The notes beneath the pieces were generated by a model. The model saw only the letters and a list, made by a program, of their open reading frames with translations. It was not told where the DNA came from and ran no database searches. A stretch of 64,000 nt of DNA, taken from Fistulifera solaris (lineage: Eukaryota; Bacillariophyta; Bacillariophyceae; Naviculales; Stauroneidaceae). Location of the stretch: positions 1,984,001 through 2,048,000 of the forward strand of contig AP026162.1 of the NCBI GenBank assembly GCA_030295235.1, written 5' to 3'. The position numbers and the translations under genes were made by a program. Shown here one piece after another: positions 10,811 to 22,511 of this stretch (the first letter of the stretch is position 1; the number at the start of each line of letters is the position of its first letter).

Positions 10811-13800
10811 TCAGCTCTGGCCATTGTTATTTTGCGGCGGGTATAGATTGTTATTCATAAAGTTCTCGTAATTTTGATTCAGCCACTGGGAGCTAGGTGA
10901 TATCCCCTGCTGCGGTTGAGATCCTGCGTTCATCGTTGAATAATTGTTGTGAAGAGCTGGGGAAGTAAAAGCAGCCGAGTTCGGACTCTGATCCAATTTC
11001 GCCGGCGACGATCCAAAATTGATTTGAGCCTGTTGTTGCATGCCGGAATGACTTTGCTGCTGAAGGAGTGAATACCCGCTTTCCATATTGGTCGTCTGTT
11101 GAAATGTGTTGCTGGATTGTTGTGGGAGCTGCGATGAGGGTGTCAATGAGCTTTGTCGTTGAAGAGTCGAAAAATTTGATCCGGCCATAGTAACGTTTCT
11201 CTGTTGATACTGTCCTTGGGCCATGAACGATTGAGGAGCACTGAATTGCTGGTTTTGGTTATTAAACTGGGAATTCGACGGCTGAGATGCATTCTGGTTC
11301 GTGAATAATCCTGGAGGGGAAGGATAAGTCCGCATCGTGGTATTGTTTGTCTGTTCGAACTGAATTTGTCCAGTGCTAGCTTGAGATGCATTAAATCCAC
11401 TTTGCTGGGTCGGCCACATGCCTGTCGCCTGTTGCTGTATCGAGTGGTTAACCTGCATTTGACGATTTGTCATCGCGTTACAATTTTGTGTCATCCCCGG
11501 TTGAAATAGCTGCATGTTGTTGTACCCGACGCCTGGGAACTGACTATTGGAGTATGCGTTCATGTTCATGGTTGGATACATCGTCATACTACTCATACTT
11601 GGCATTGAACCCGACGCTTGCGATGCTCCACTAGAGCCTTGAAACATCATTCCAGTGTTTTGCACCGAGTTTGATGAGGGCGCGGTAACGTTGAAAGTCG
11701 GCGTCATCATTCCTGTCGCATTGTGCATCGAATTCGGTGCGGAGGACGCCGTCATCATATTTGTCGTATTTTGCATAGAATTCGATGGAGTTGACGTGCT
11801 GTTGAAGTTTGGCATGTACATCGGCATGGGATTCGATACCTGTGTCACTCCATCAAAAGATCCCATTGCATTTTCCGCCATATTCTGGATGGGATTTATC
11901 GCAGGTGGTTTTCCGCGAAAACTTTGAGTTGTCATCCCCGCCCCATTCGGTATCGGATTCGACGCGGGCACCATCGCACCCATCGTATGCTGCGCCGTCT
12001 TGGATGCAGGTGCTGTACTTCCCGGAGCACCCATCATCGAATTCGACACAGACATGTGACCATTCGAATTTTGATTCATCATGCTATGCATCATCATGTT
12101 TTGCATCACCATTCTTTGCATCATCATCATATTGTAAGCAGCGTTGTTTCCGCCGCTTGTCATCCCCTGGTTGTATTGGTCATAAAAGCCATTCTGCGCG
12201 GATGCGTTTCCGGTAGAAAAAGATTTTTTCGAACGGGGCATTGGAAGCGGTTTTGATTTCTCCAAAGTTGTTAAATCAGAGTTGGGCTTCGTAGATTTCA
12301 CCTTCGTTTCTAGGGTTTGTAATTTTGACGCTTGTCTTTGTGATTCTTCATACAATTGCCTTGACATCCTGCTTTTGTCCATTTGACTGTGAATTAATAC
12401 GGCCAGGTCGACAAAAGTTGTCGAATACCAGGTAGCGGTAGGATGCTTGTGTTTTGATACTAAATGTTCTATCAGGCCCGTGCGAAGGTCTCGATAACTC
12501 TCAATAATAGTTGCATTAGGATGATTCTTCCCTGAATTGAAGCGCTGCGCGTAAGAGGCAGCTCTTCGAATTGTCTGCGGGTCGATAAAGACAACACGTT
12601 AAAAAGAGAAACCTTTTTAATGTTCTCAAACCAAAAATACTTACCGGGCCATCCAGATATGTCTCGAGGGAACTCGCCAGTAAGAGGAATTCTTCGAACG
12701 ATCTGCACTCGACCATCCGTTTTCTCCAGACATGAAAATTTGCTACTTGACCGACTTCAAATTCATTCGAATATGTGACGAAAGGAGCAACTACACCACC
12801 CGCATTTCTTGCAAGGTACCGGGTCACTCCTTCGGGAAAGCTACCATAGGCCGGAAAAGGCCGACGGCCACATATTGGCCATAGAGGCTCAAAATTGAAT
12901 GACCCTGATAATTCGCTTCTTGTCTCCTCGAATTTCATTTTTCGTGGTATCGTGAAAGAAGCTTTAGTAGACTCAGAATCTGCAGTAGCATCAGTATTGC
13001 GGATACTTCCTAACGAATAGCGCGAGCTACGAAGCCTTTGACCGGTGGACCATCCACTTCGCCTTCATTGATAGAATTCAGTCCTAAGGCTTCCTTAGAG
13101 CTGTCGCCAAGATCTCCGCAATCAATCGAGCCGTTTGCCTTGGAAAACTTATTTATGAAACATTTCCTGCCTCTCTTTCTCATCGTCATCCCAAGCTCTG
13201 GATCCGATTCTTTGATCCAATCGATAAGAGAGTAGCTCGCTCGTCGAAGTAAGCAATGAATGGAAGCAACAGGACACGTTTGCCAACATCTCATAACTGC
13301 CAACATTGATACATCTCCGTCAACATCGTACTGAACGGTTTTGTTCTGGGTGTGAGTTAGCGATTTTTCTTGCCATGTTGTTTTTGTCCTTGAGCAGTTG
13401 AACCACGTCAGATCAAAAGCAAGAGGATGAGTTGCATCAATAAGCTTCACAAGCATCAAAGCTAACCTCCTCAGGGACTTGCACTTTTGTACAGCTTTTC
13501 TCCATTGCATTGAAATTTCTGTTGGTACTACGGCACCCCATTGAGGATCCAAGAGTGCCGATTTCATTAGCTTTGTCTCCAGGTCGAGCATAAATTTTCG
13601 CATTATCTCTAAAGGGTCGAATACTGATGTGTCGACCATGAGCGCATCCTTGAGAAGGTGATCCAGTGCCATATCTGGTCGCAAACAGTCCCACAGCTGG
13701 AAGGAAAAGGCATGGTGCCACCGTCCTTCGTATTCCACAGCGTCAGAGTCATTGGTATTTGCCGTCGGCGAGTACTTGTTCGCGTACAGGCAAGGATTGT

Positions 13801-16155
13801 AATTTTCATATGAACCGATGTACTTGAATCCAGCCGATGCTGGGAGGGCGTTGACATCTCTTAAAGTTGGGTCACTCAATGGGATTTGAACAAGGGGCCA
13901 CGCAGAACACACCTCAGTTCCGAATTTAGACAAACGCACTTTCAGATTGTCACTGAGTAGTGGCGCGGGGGTTTTATCAATGCTTCTCCCTTCGTTTTGC
14001 TAAATACGAAGCCATGCACGCATAGGTATTCCGAGTCATCTTCATCCAGTGCATGCTGATTTGATTCCAAAGTACCATACGCGTTGATAGGCAGCAATGC
14101 ATTACCGACGCCAGTATAGCGTCGATCGGTGTAGTTTTTAGCGCATTGCATCAGAGTATTCCCATCGGACCATCCAATACAAGGTTTTCGGCCTTTGTCT
14201 AAGGGCCCAAACATTGAGGGATCAACAAGTGTGCATTCGGGGCAAAACCACTTTCCCTCAGGCAAGGGACCGGATCTAGGTAGTCCAGAACATTCCCTGT
14301 GGTAACTTGAAATGCAACCATCACAACAAATAAGATCGCCTTCTTGTTTGCAAACGCTACACCAGTCCTCGTTATTCATATCCTCAAGCTCTCTCGCCGT
14401 GGGAAGTCGGCCGAACGGCAAAGCATAAGACGATGTGTTTTGATTTCGAATTGTCATCTCTGCAGAAACATCGTCGATCATCAATAGTTCGTCGAGTAGA
14501 AACTCCAAAATAAAGAGCTTGTTCTTCAGACTCAGCTTGTGGTAGGGGAGCCCTTGTCGTAGGCGCCGAAGTGGTCGAAAATGAGACCAAGCTACTTCCT
14601 CATTATTCTCCATAACAGATGCAGAGCCTGCATCCTCGTCGACGTCCATTTCATCTACGGAGGCTTGCTGTGTACCACTACCGGTAATGGGTTCGCTACG
14701 GATAAATTGCTGAACAACAAGATCAACGTCAATCGAACTTTTCACATTCAAAACTTCATTTTTACGGTCGTTCTCCATCGAAACGGGAGCTGGGTGAATA
14801 GTAGCCGGCGTGTCGGACACTTTTCTTTCCGGACAGGGAATTTCAGACGAGGAGAAGACTTCCTTCAATGACACATCGGATATGGGTTTCTTCAAATTCA
14901 ACTTTGCTGCATCCGTCGTCAATACCGAATTTTTAAAGTGGACGTGCTGTGATCCATCCATTATTATAGCATCCAGATTTTTAACCAATAACTCAGGCTT
15001 CTCGGGAGATTGCGATATCGAACGGTGTTCGTCAGGTGGAATTCTTTCTGTCCCCGGTTTTTCGCCTGCATCGCCAGTGTCGGTGTTTAGTAGAGGCTCG
15101 GCTGTAGTGGCTGCGTATTCAGACTCATGCGTCCCCAAATCGTAAATTGGCATTTCTGTGCCGTGGATGGCTGAAAAATGGCTTTTGTAAGGAGGTAGAG
15201 AGTGCCAGTAGCCATCCAACATCGTTCCTGCAAACTGAGGTTGCGTGAATGAACTTGGATAATAAAAACTCTCTTCTTGGCTGTGGTTGTATTGAAATGT
15301 TGTCTGAGGTATAGATGGCTGACTTGCGGGTACTTCCTCGCTTTTACTTCGGCGTGGACGTTTTTTAGAAACGTTTGATTTTTTCTTTGTTCGCTTCCAA
15401 GCACTCGTTATATTCCCATCATAACTGCCATCGGAGTCGTCGTCATTGACAAAAGATTCATCGTCACTTTCTACATCATTCTCTTCATACAGATACAGCG
15501 TTGAGGGAGCACGACTCGGACGAACGGTTTGCTTATTGTCTTCTTCCTCTTCTATATCGTCGGCGACTTCCTCCCTGACAGAACCCATGTTGCGATGGTC
15601 GTGATACAGCGTATCATCGTTCATGGAGTGATATAAAACATCCGCAGTCAGATGACAGTAATCATCGTAAAACACCGGCCAACTGATGGTATCGAGAAGT
15701 TGTAAATTATCCCCCGCCCGCAATTGCCACAAAATTCCGTCGATTTTCCGTTTCTTGGCCACCAAAAGGGGTTGATGTTTCTCACCAAAATGATATCCCA
15801 TCTTCAAATGAATCAACAATCTCCGAAGCAGCGCCACATGGACTCGTCCTATTAAATTACTGGGTATCGGAAGATAGAGTGCCCGCAGAAACGCCGTCGG
15901 GGCAAAGGGCGACAAGGCCAAATGCGTGCTCAAGGTTCGGAGCAAGGAATAAGCCGCCAGCGCACGGAACGCCAAATCTTCCGGAAACCCCGACGGCAAT
16001 GTTGAAGCCACGAAAGGGTCGGAGAATTCTTTTCCATGGATTTGGGTAATGGAGGTATTTCCTTCTTTGGTTTTTTCGTTGGTCGTTTCGATGGACGAAC
16101 CGCGCGTGGATCGTCGCCATGAGGGAGCATTGGCGGACCCTTTTGTTGGGTCCAT
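10811..16155 (-). CDS. DDT-PHD-WHIM chromatin-remodelling-type protein with Met/Asn/Gln-rich tail
   Basis: Large nuclear protein (about 1758 residues) resembling DDT/PHD subunits of ISWI-type remodellers or plant DDT-PHD proteins. In order: a DDT domain (FPEDLAFRALAAYSLLRTL to LLIHLKMGYHF) near residues 50-130; an acidic region with a basic KKRPRRSKSEE patch; a WHIM-like segment (LPYHKLSLKNKLFILEFLL); a PHD finger CSVCKQEGDLICCDGC..YHREC..FCPEC; a long unassigned region; and a tail of about 500 residues rich in Met, Asn, Gln and Ser. An intron at 12575-12644 (GTAAGT...GCAG) joins LDGP to TIRRAAS in frame. The frame changes at a run of five C (plus-strand G 13967-13971) and near 13037-13039. 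One base added at each makes the length a multiple of three. Histone-mark specificity is unknown. Confidence 0.8.
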
Positions 16156-16855
16156 AATATCTTTCCTGTAATAATAGAATGGATTCGTTCATTTTATTAA
16201 ATCAAATCCAATGATCTCGGATCGTAAAAGAATGCATACCTCTTGACGCCTTTTTGGTTTTTGCGTTGTTTCGGCAAGGAGAGCAATGCGCAACTGCACC
16301 ACAGTTTTTATGCCCAACCAAATTTCAAATATTTGAGTGTTTGTTGCATTCGAAATTCCACATTCCATCGTCTTTCTGCCGTCCGCAATCCGGGACTCGC
16401 TACACTTTGTAGAGAGTGTCATAATGATTCGTGAGTCGCCGCGCGCCGGGATCCGAAAACGTGTCCGTTTCCATAGTTTTTAGTCGTACGGTACTGAATA
16501 CTTATTGGCATAGAACAGTTTTGAACCGTTGACTTTAGACACTATGGCTAATAAGTACCAGAACGATTCATAATTGACTTTGGTGGCAGCCTGGATTGCG
16601 GCTTCACGGTTACGCAATCGACAATGGCGGCGATGCCAGTGATGCTGCTCACATCCCGCGCTGTCAAGAAAGGGAACCAGATAAGATTCAGCGCTGGACT
16701 GTTTCTACTCCTTTGCTAAGACAATGGATTGTAATTTGCACAGGAAACAGGGGTCGCCTGGCGGGCCGAAAGATTGCACTGCAAGGCGAACGTCATCATG
16801 TCACATGCCGGCACTTCAGCTCCTATCCCGAAAAAGTGGCTTTCCGTGGTTTCAA
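16156..16855. other. Head-to-head gap between the DDT-PHD and RRM-membrane genes
   Basis: No independent gene supported. The frame of the downstream gene is open from 16724, but its upstream part has no clear coding features. Small competing frames at 16189-16434 have no domains. Confidence 0.4.
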
Positions 16856-18802
16856 ATGAACAACACGACGGAAAGATCTTGTATATATGCCATTTCAAAG
16901 TGTCGGACTTTATTGATAGGGAGAGTCCCGAAGCTGCGGAAAAGCAATACGTTTTGTCGGCGTTCGACCGAGCCATGGCTTTTGCGACTGCTACTACTGA
17001 CGCTTTATTTTACAATCGGTCAAGCACAGCAAATAGATGCCCCACAAGCGACCACTTCGGCACCTGCCCCGATAGCTCTCCCTTCTTCAATAGCGCCCAG
17101 TTGGTTGCCGAGCATAATACCGTCCGTGAAACCTTCAACGTTTCCCTCCAGCTCGGCGCAGCCCACTTTGTCCTTCGTTCCATCGTCAGGACCATCGCAA
17201 TCCAAAATACCTTCTTCCCTACCATCGTTCGCTCCGACACTTTTTCCGACATTGACTGCCCTCTCCAGTCGACGAGCCAATTATCAGCAGGAGTTCATCA
17301 TGCCCGAAGATGACACCTTCTTTACTACCGATGAGCTCAGCAATATGACAGTGCTATTCAACAACTACACTATGAAATTTGCCCCGGAAGATGCTATGTA
17401 TTCGACCACCAATTGTACAGCTCTCATTGGGGATCAACAAAAGTTTAGCATAGAGGGAACGAACCGAGCCAGATTGATATTACTTTACAACTGTTTGTAT
17501 ACATCGCGGCGAATTTCGGTGCTGGATTTTCCCGATCGCTATGTTGCTTTCGTCAACGGTAACTTGAACAATTTTACAGCGAATGTTCAGGCGATTGTGC
17601 CCCGATTGTTTAGCGCGAATGCTGTCGTCAGCTTTGCCATTAGTACGGAAGCTCCCACGACGAGCCCGAATCCGACGTTCGTCCCCACCGAAGAACCGAC
17701 GTACTCGGACCAACCTTCGCTGGTCCCCAGTGAATTGCCGACCGAACAGCCGGTTCCTCCGACATCTTCTCCGACGGAAGTCTTACTTACCTTACAACCA
17801 GCGCCTCCACCGACGAGTCCCCCGGCCGATCGAAAGCCCGTGGGCCTGATTAGCGGCGTCGTTGTGGGAGCAGGAATGTTGGGCTTGGCGGCTCTGGTGG
17901 CTCTGTACTTTTACCTCAAAATGAAGCAACGACAAGAGAATGCCTCGAGACAAGCTGCACTCGACAAAGAACAAGTTGCTGCCGACGAACATCCATCGTA
18001 TGCTGCCAAAAGCGACGACGACAAAGAGGCGAACAATGTGAATTCGCCGATATCACCCAGTGATTCGTTGCTTTCTCAGAAATCGTTGCTGTCGCAAGGT
18101 GAGTCCGTGCTCGATGACGAATCGACAGAGGAACTGGATGGCACAAAAGGTCTACAAGATGAGTTTGATCAATTTCGAGACCAGACGTTGGAGCAATTCC
18201 GGTCGAACGTGGAAGGTAGCTTGGCAGGCTTTGAAGGAATAATGAGTGCGGCCGTCACCAAAGCCCTTATGGGCGATGATGATATTGACAGCAACCCTTC
18301 AATCTTACTCTGGGGCTGCCAACCAGATCCCAGTTCTGCCGAAATTGAAGCGAGCGCCCTGTGCGAAGTGAACGATTGGTTGAAACGAAACGAGTCTGCC
18401 TCCGCCGAGAAGAAACGTCTTTTCATGAACGACATCATCAATCGCATGCTGGCAACGACGCGGTCCGGCTATCTGCGGGCCGACGATGCATCACGAACGG
18501 TTCACGAATCCGCCGCTTTATTGGGTCTTCCTCTCGCGAACGAACTTTCCATGACCACTGTTCTCTTTAGCGGTATGCGCAAAACAATCGAAGCTTCCGA
18601 CATGGTGAAAGTCCTTCGTGAATTTGGTGATCTCGATGTCGCGGCCGTCGCGTCGGGTCAACGAGGTTTTGGACTCGTACGGTACCGCAACAGCAAATCG
18701 GTCGAAAAAGCCTTACGTCGGTATCGCGACGGCGAAATTGTGATACAGGATGTGGCGGTGCAAATGAAAGTTTTACAACCCAGTGGAACGGTCGATAGCT
18801 AG
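16856..18802 (+). CDS. Single-pass membrane protein with Ser/Pro/Thr-rich ectodomain and C-terminal RRM-like domain
   Basis: Not assigned to a known family. From the chosen ATG (16856; the frame is open from 16724) there are about 648 residues. In order: a signal-like helix (LLRLLLLTLYFTIGQAQQ); a Pro/Ser-rich stretch with P-S-x-x-P-S spacing; a compact ectodomain with N-x-S/T sites (SNMTVLF, NNYTMK, TTNCTAL) and paired cysteines; a second PT-rich stalk; a membrane helix (GLISGVVVGAGMLGLAALVA) ending in KMKQRQ; and an acidic cytosolic part. The last 75 residues read like an RRM: RNP2-like TVLFSGM, alpha SDMVKVLREFG, RNP1-like RGFGLVRY, alpha SVEKALRRY, strand VAVQMKVL. RNA binding is inference and needs a profile search. 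Convergent with EMC8/9, 72 bp apart. Confidence 0.75.
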   Translation: MNNTTERSCIYAISKCRTLLIGRVPKLRKSNTFCRRSTEPWLLRLLLLTLYFTIGQAQQIDAPQATTSAPAPIALPSSIAPSWLPSIIPSVKPSTFPSSSAQPTLSFVPSSGPSQSKIPSSLPSFAPTLFPTLTALSSRRANYQQEFIMPEDDTFFTTDELSNMTVLFNNYTMKFAPEDAMYSTTNCTALIGDQQKFSIEGTNRARLILLYNCLYTSRRISVLDFPDRYVAFVNGNLNNFTANVQAIVPRLFSANAVVSFAISTEAPTTSPNPTFVPTEEPTYSDQPSLVPSELPTEQPVPPTSSPTEVLLTLQPAPPPTSPPADRKPVGLISGVVVGAGMLGLAALVALYFYLKMKQRQENASRQAALDKEQVAADEHPSYAAKSDDDKEANNVNSPISPSDSLLSQKSLLSQGESVLDDESTEELDGTKGLQDEFDQFRDQTLEQFRSNVEGSLAGFEGIMSAAVTKALMGDDDIDSNPSILLWGCQPDPSSAEIEASALCEVNDWLKRNESASAEKKRLFMNDIINRMLATTRSGYLRADDASRTVHESAALLGLPLANELSMTTVLFSGMRKTIEASDMVKVLREFGDLDVAAVASGQRGFGLVRYRNSKSVEKALRRYRDGEIVIQDVAVQMKVLQPSGTVDS

Positions 18803-18874
18803 AGTGTCACAGAAAAACACTAGGATAGTAATGATGATTTACTACGGTGTGTCATATTGACTTTACTATTTATG

Positions 18875-19447
18875 TTAAAGCGTAACCCACGGAGTAGATG
18901 CACTTCCTTCGAGATGATCAACAAAATCGTGAATTGTTGGTGAACTACTGGTACCTGTTTTCATTTGTTCGATGGCGGACGAGGCGTCCTTGATTGTACA
19001 CTCCAATGGTCGTACCCATTGACCGCCGAGGTCATCTTTCCCAAACGCCTTTAAAAGATTCTCCGCAGTTCCTTCTCCTTTCCGACACGCCGCTAATTTC
19101 TCATTCTGTAATACGAGAAGGACGGGTTCCACGTCATCAGTTTCCAAATTCGCCACCATGCGCAAGGCCACCGGTCCGGCTTTCGTGTCCTGAAGTAAGG
19201 CCGGAGCCGTATACCATCCCACAATCGTCTTCTGACCTATATTTGTCTGAATCAATCCCAGAGCTGTTTCGACCAAGGGTCGTGTGGGAGTTCCGTGACA
19301 GACCGGGATCGCCGCTTGAACGATACCGGCCCGGGGACCGATGAGTACCCCGTGGATGGCTTCGTACGGATGGGCGGCCGCGTGTTGTGTGATACACAAC
19401 AGCGCCGATGGTTCGACGGATACTGCTTGAACGGATTGTTTGGTCAT
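18875..19447 (-). CDS. EMC8: ER membrane protein complex subunit 8/9 (EMC8/9, UPF0172)
   Basis: MPN-fold scaffold subunit on the cytosolic face of the ER membrane complex, which inserts tail-anchored and multi-pass proteins. The 190-residue length matches the family. Segments that match are a first strand-helix with HAAAHPYEAIHGVLIG, the inter-strand PVCHGTPTRPLVETAL, and IVGWYTAPALLQD followed by VALRMVANLE. The metal-binding JAMM motif of active MPN peptidases is absent, as expected for this non-catalytic branch. Animals have paralogues EMC8 and EMC9; a single copy here cannot be assigned to either. Confidence 0.85.
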   Translation of the reverse strand: MTKQSVQAVSVEPSALLCITQHAAAHPYEAIHGVLIGPRAGIVQAAIPVCHGTPTRPLVETALGLIQTNIGQKTIVGWYTAPALLQDTKAGPVALRMVANLETDDVEPVLLVLQNEKLAACRKGEGTAENLLKAFGKDDLGGQWVRPLECTIKDASSAIEQMKTGTSSSPTIHDFVDHLEGSASTPWVTL

Positions 19448-20337
19448 TCTTTGCTTCGACTTTGGAATAATATTGAATCGAATAATTCTTTTTCGATTTA
19501 GAGACTTTACTTTGTTGTATTCGTTTGTTGGCTGCTTCGTTCATTCTCATGCGCTCATTTTGTCGCAATTATTTCTGGAACGGCCACAAAACGGCTGTCT
19601 GGCGAAAAATGCCGATTCCAGAAATTCTGGAACGTGAACAAAATCTCCGCTCAACTCAAAATTTTTTTTTTTTAACCCATTCAAGTATCTCTTGAACTTG
19701 AACGACCGCAAAGAGTCGTCTGTCTGGCGGAAAATTCCGATTCAAATAACTCATGACTGAAATTTAGTCATGAAAAACGTCGTCTACAAGTTGCATCATA
19801 GTAAACCATGGTCGAGAAGCTCTGGGATGTTTTTTCAAATATTGAGGTCGGCATCGACCGTGTATTGAAACGTGAATCGTTTAAGAGTATGTGCAGCATT
19901 AAATTGATGTCAAAAGAGTGGTGGGGAACAAAATGTGGACTTTTACGTACGAACATACATGTTTGTGTCGTGACTGAAATCCAGTCACAAAGAACTTACA
20001 CTTTGAACTATAGTGCAACTTGAGGTGCAGCATTACGCGGTTCGCACCTTTTTTTGACCTTATTTTTTTGCGTCGCATTTCTGTTATCGGCTGCCTGTTG
20101 TTGTCTTGGTTTCATCTTGAAAGCGATAAACTGTCCTTAGTTTGTGTTGTTGGTACAGGGTAGGATTGTTGAGGTATAGCGGCTTGAAAATTGGAAACAA
20201 TCGTGATCAAGGAGCTATTGTCACATCACGCCAACACCCAACATCACATCATCATCATCCTACGACATTTGTGCACAAACACCCGAAATTTTGTGCACCA
20301 AAGTTTCTTGTATTTTTGAAATCTCTTTACCAGCCCC
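19448..20337. other. Head-to-head gap with two near-perfect palindromes
   Basis: No gene supported; a 71-codon frame at 19808-20023 has no domain. There are two inverted repeats. At 19751-19773 the arms are TCATGACT/AGTCATGA with a 7-nt spacer. At 19970-19988 the arms are GTGACTG/CAGTCAC with a 5-nt spacer. Both share the TGACTGAAAT core with array 3. A CAT-rich run lies near 20222-20264. Confidence 0.55.
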
Positions 20338-21162
20338 ATGAAAGGAACAGAACCATTCCGTCCACGCGAAAAGAGCGATGCAACAAAGAACAAGAAGCAT
20401 CACCATTGGTTCACCCGACCATCATCCTTTTTCACAATCCATCCTGGCACGCCGCGACACTATTACCCAATCTATCTGTTTGTTTCCAAAATAGCATTGG
20501 GAATCACTACTACGCTTTATATTCTCAATCAGAGTCATTTGTTACCCAAGCCGCTTTCAGCGGTTGTCAGTAAAACGTTGTTTTGGCCGACGTTGCCAAT
20601 CACTGTCTTGAAGCGATTGGGACGATGGACCACTTGTGTCGATGAGACTGTAATAATGGGAGGTGCTCCGTTTGGTTTTGCGGGTCTTCCCGAATCACTT
20701 CACGACAATCATGGGGTGAGTTTCCTTTCCTTGGTGTCACATTTCTTTTGTTTTTAGAACCGGTCACGAAGGTCTCACTGTTGCATAACAAAACGTTAGG
20801 TTCGTGGTGTCATCAACATGTGCGAAGAGTATCGCGGACCTCTACGAGAATACAATAGGCTAGGAATGAAAGAACTTTGGCTTCCCACGGTGGATCACTT
20901 TGAACCATCGATCAAAGATCTGAATCGAGCCGTGCGGTTCATTGAGCGACATCGGCAAATGGGGTCGAAAGTTTATGTTCATTGTCGCGCGGGACACGGA
21001 CGCTCCGCGGCAGCCGTGTTTGCTTGGTTACTTTCGAAAGATCCCACCGTGGACCGAAAAACGCTCAATGAAGATTTGTGCAAACTTCGAGATGTGAGAA
21101 CAACTCTCTGGCAACAACCGAATATCATCCAATTCCATGCTTCGTTATTGCCGGGGGGATGA
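20338..21162 (+). CDS. PTPMT1: PTPMT1-like dual-specificity phosphatase
   Basis: Probable mitochondrial phosphatidylglycerophosphate phosphatase (cardiolipin pathway). Exon 1 is 20338-20715, the intron 20716-20799 (GTGAGT...GTTAG), exon 2 20800-21162; total 246 residues. Splicing joins HDNHG to VRGVINMCEEY, which recreates the family block GVxGVxNMCEEY. The P-loop is HCRAGHGRS (HCx5R), followed by AAAVFAWLLS. ITVLKRLGRW and IMGGAPFG match the N-terminal part of the family. An acidic or aromatic general-acid region (TVDHFEPS) precedes the P-loop. The first 60 residues are basic and then hydrophobic, consistent with a mitochondrial leader or membrane anchor (inference). Confidence 0.88.
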
Positions 21163-22030
21163 CGACGGCACTGGGTGGACTGGCGAGGAAGCACATGACA
21201 ACAAACCTGATTGCGATGATGATTTTTGATAGAATAACTCAACCTTGACCATTTGCATCGCGTGAAAGTGGAAAGGTGAATCTGGAACAAAGCATTTTTT
21301 GATCGAAGGTAGGATCGGCGAGATATTGAACGACCATATGTAAGGACCAGATTGCAAACGCAGCTAGAATGTGATAGCAGCTCTATCTAGGTTAGATCTA
21401 CTCCAAGAAATAGTCGGTATTTTTGAAGGGACTTTAGTTCCAGTTCAAATTCAAAGCAACCGTCATTTTTTTAATAATTTGATAGCGGGTCGTCATTTCC
21501 CATGTATAAGGATATTTCTTGCGCTCGATAATACCTAGCTTGGTAAGTCAGACTTGTTAATTGATTTCATTTCGGAGTACAACAAATCTATCTGCTATCT
21601 GTAGCAGCATTTGCAAATTCAATCGCGGCCGAGTACAATAATCACCAAATCAAGGATCCAAGAGCCAGCCTATTGCCTAACCACAAATTGCCCCGCTAGT
21701 TTAATAATCAAATCTTCTTTTCATTGAAATACAAGAGTCTAGCTTTCGTCGGCACTTGCAATGCACGCCTTAACAGTTTACGTCGACATCCTTGCGGGAA
21801 TGTTGTCTTCCGCATTTACTATGGCCCAAAGTGTTGCCCGTTTTCGCCCCTACTGCTTTTCAGCATTACTCATTGCTTTTCAGTCATGAATCATCATCAC
21901 GACCTTATTAATTACCAGTATTCATTCACACTGTTTGACTTTTCATCACAATTTTTTATTCGCTTAACTTTGGATGCAAAACACGGCGTAATAGTTGTTT
22001 TCAACAATTTCGAGTTATTTATATTATAAT
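21163..22030. other. Intergenic stretch between the PTPMT1-like and FKBP genes
   Basis: About 870 bases of AT-rich sequence without a supported gene. A TTTACTATGGCCCAAAGTGT string near 21816-21835 and TTTTCAGTCATGAATC near 21878 loosely echo the motifs around 5250-5295 and the array cores. Confidence 0.4.
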
Positions 22031-22470
22031 ATGGGTTTTACAAAAGAAGTCATTCGCCAAGGAAACGGGCAAAAGCCTCAGCGCGGCCAGACCGTCACGG
22101 TACGTTGTTTCAGGTTTGTTCGTTTGCCCCCTCTTGAGGTCGCTGTTATCGCGTATCCCTGATTCTTGCTCTCCTATCTTATCCCGCTCTCGCACGAAAG
22201 GTGCACTGTACCGGCTATGGCAAAGACCGCGACCTTTCAAAGAAGTTCTGGTCGACGAAAGATCCAGGGCAAGAACCGTTCTCATTCAAAGTTGGCATGG
22301 GGCAAGTCATCAAAGGTTGGGACGAAAGTGTGATTGATATGAGCTTGGGAGAGATTGCGAAAATTCATTGTTCTCCGGATTATGCGTACGGTGCCGATGG
22401 ATTCCCTGCCTGGGGAATCATGCAAAACAGCGAGTTGATCTTTGAAATTGAAGTCTTACAGTATTCCTAA
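22031..22470 (+). CDS. FKBP12: FKBP-type peptidyl-prolyl isomerase, FKBP12-like
   Basis: Small single-domain FK506-binding prolyl isomerase, 112 residues, close to the FKBP12 length. Exon 1 is 22031-22099, the intron 22100-22200 (GTACGT...AAAG), exon 2 22201-22470; the spliced length is a multiple of three. Signature residues are visible: VHCTGYG (cysteine where most members have Tyr), PFSFKVGMGQVIKGWDE containing the F, V-I and W pocket residues, MSLGE, YAYGADGFPAWG and LIFEIEVL. No targeting peptide, so probably cytosolic. Convergent with BOP1, 41 bp between stop codons. Confidence 0.93.
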
Positions 22471-22511
22471 ATCGACCATTATTTATTTTTTTAGCCATTA
22501 CTTCGTTTCTT

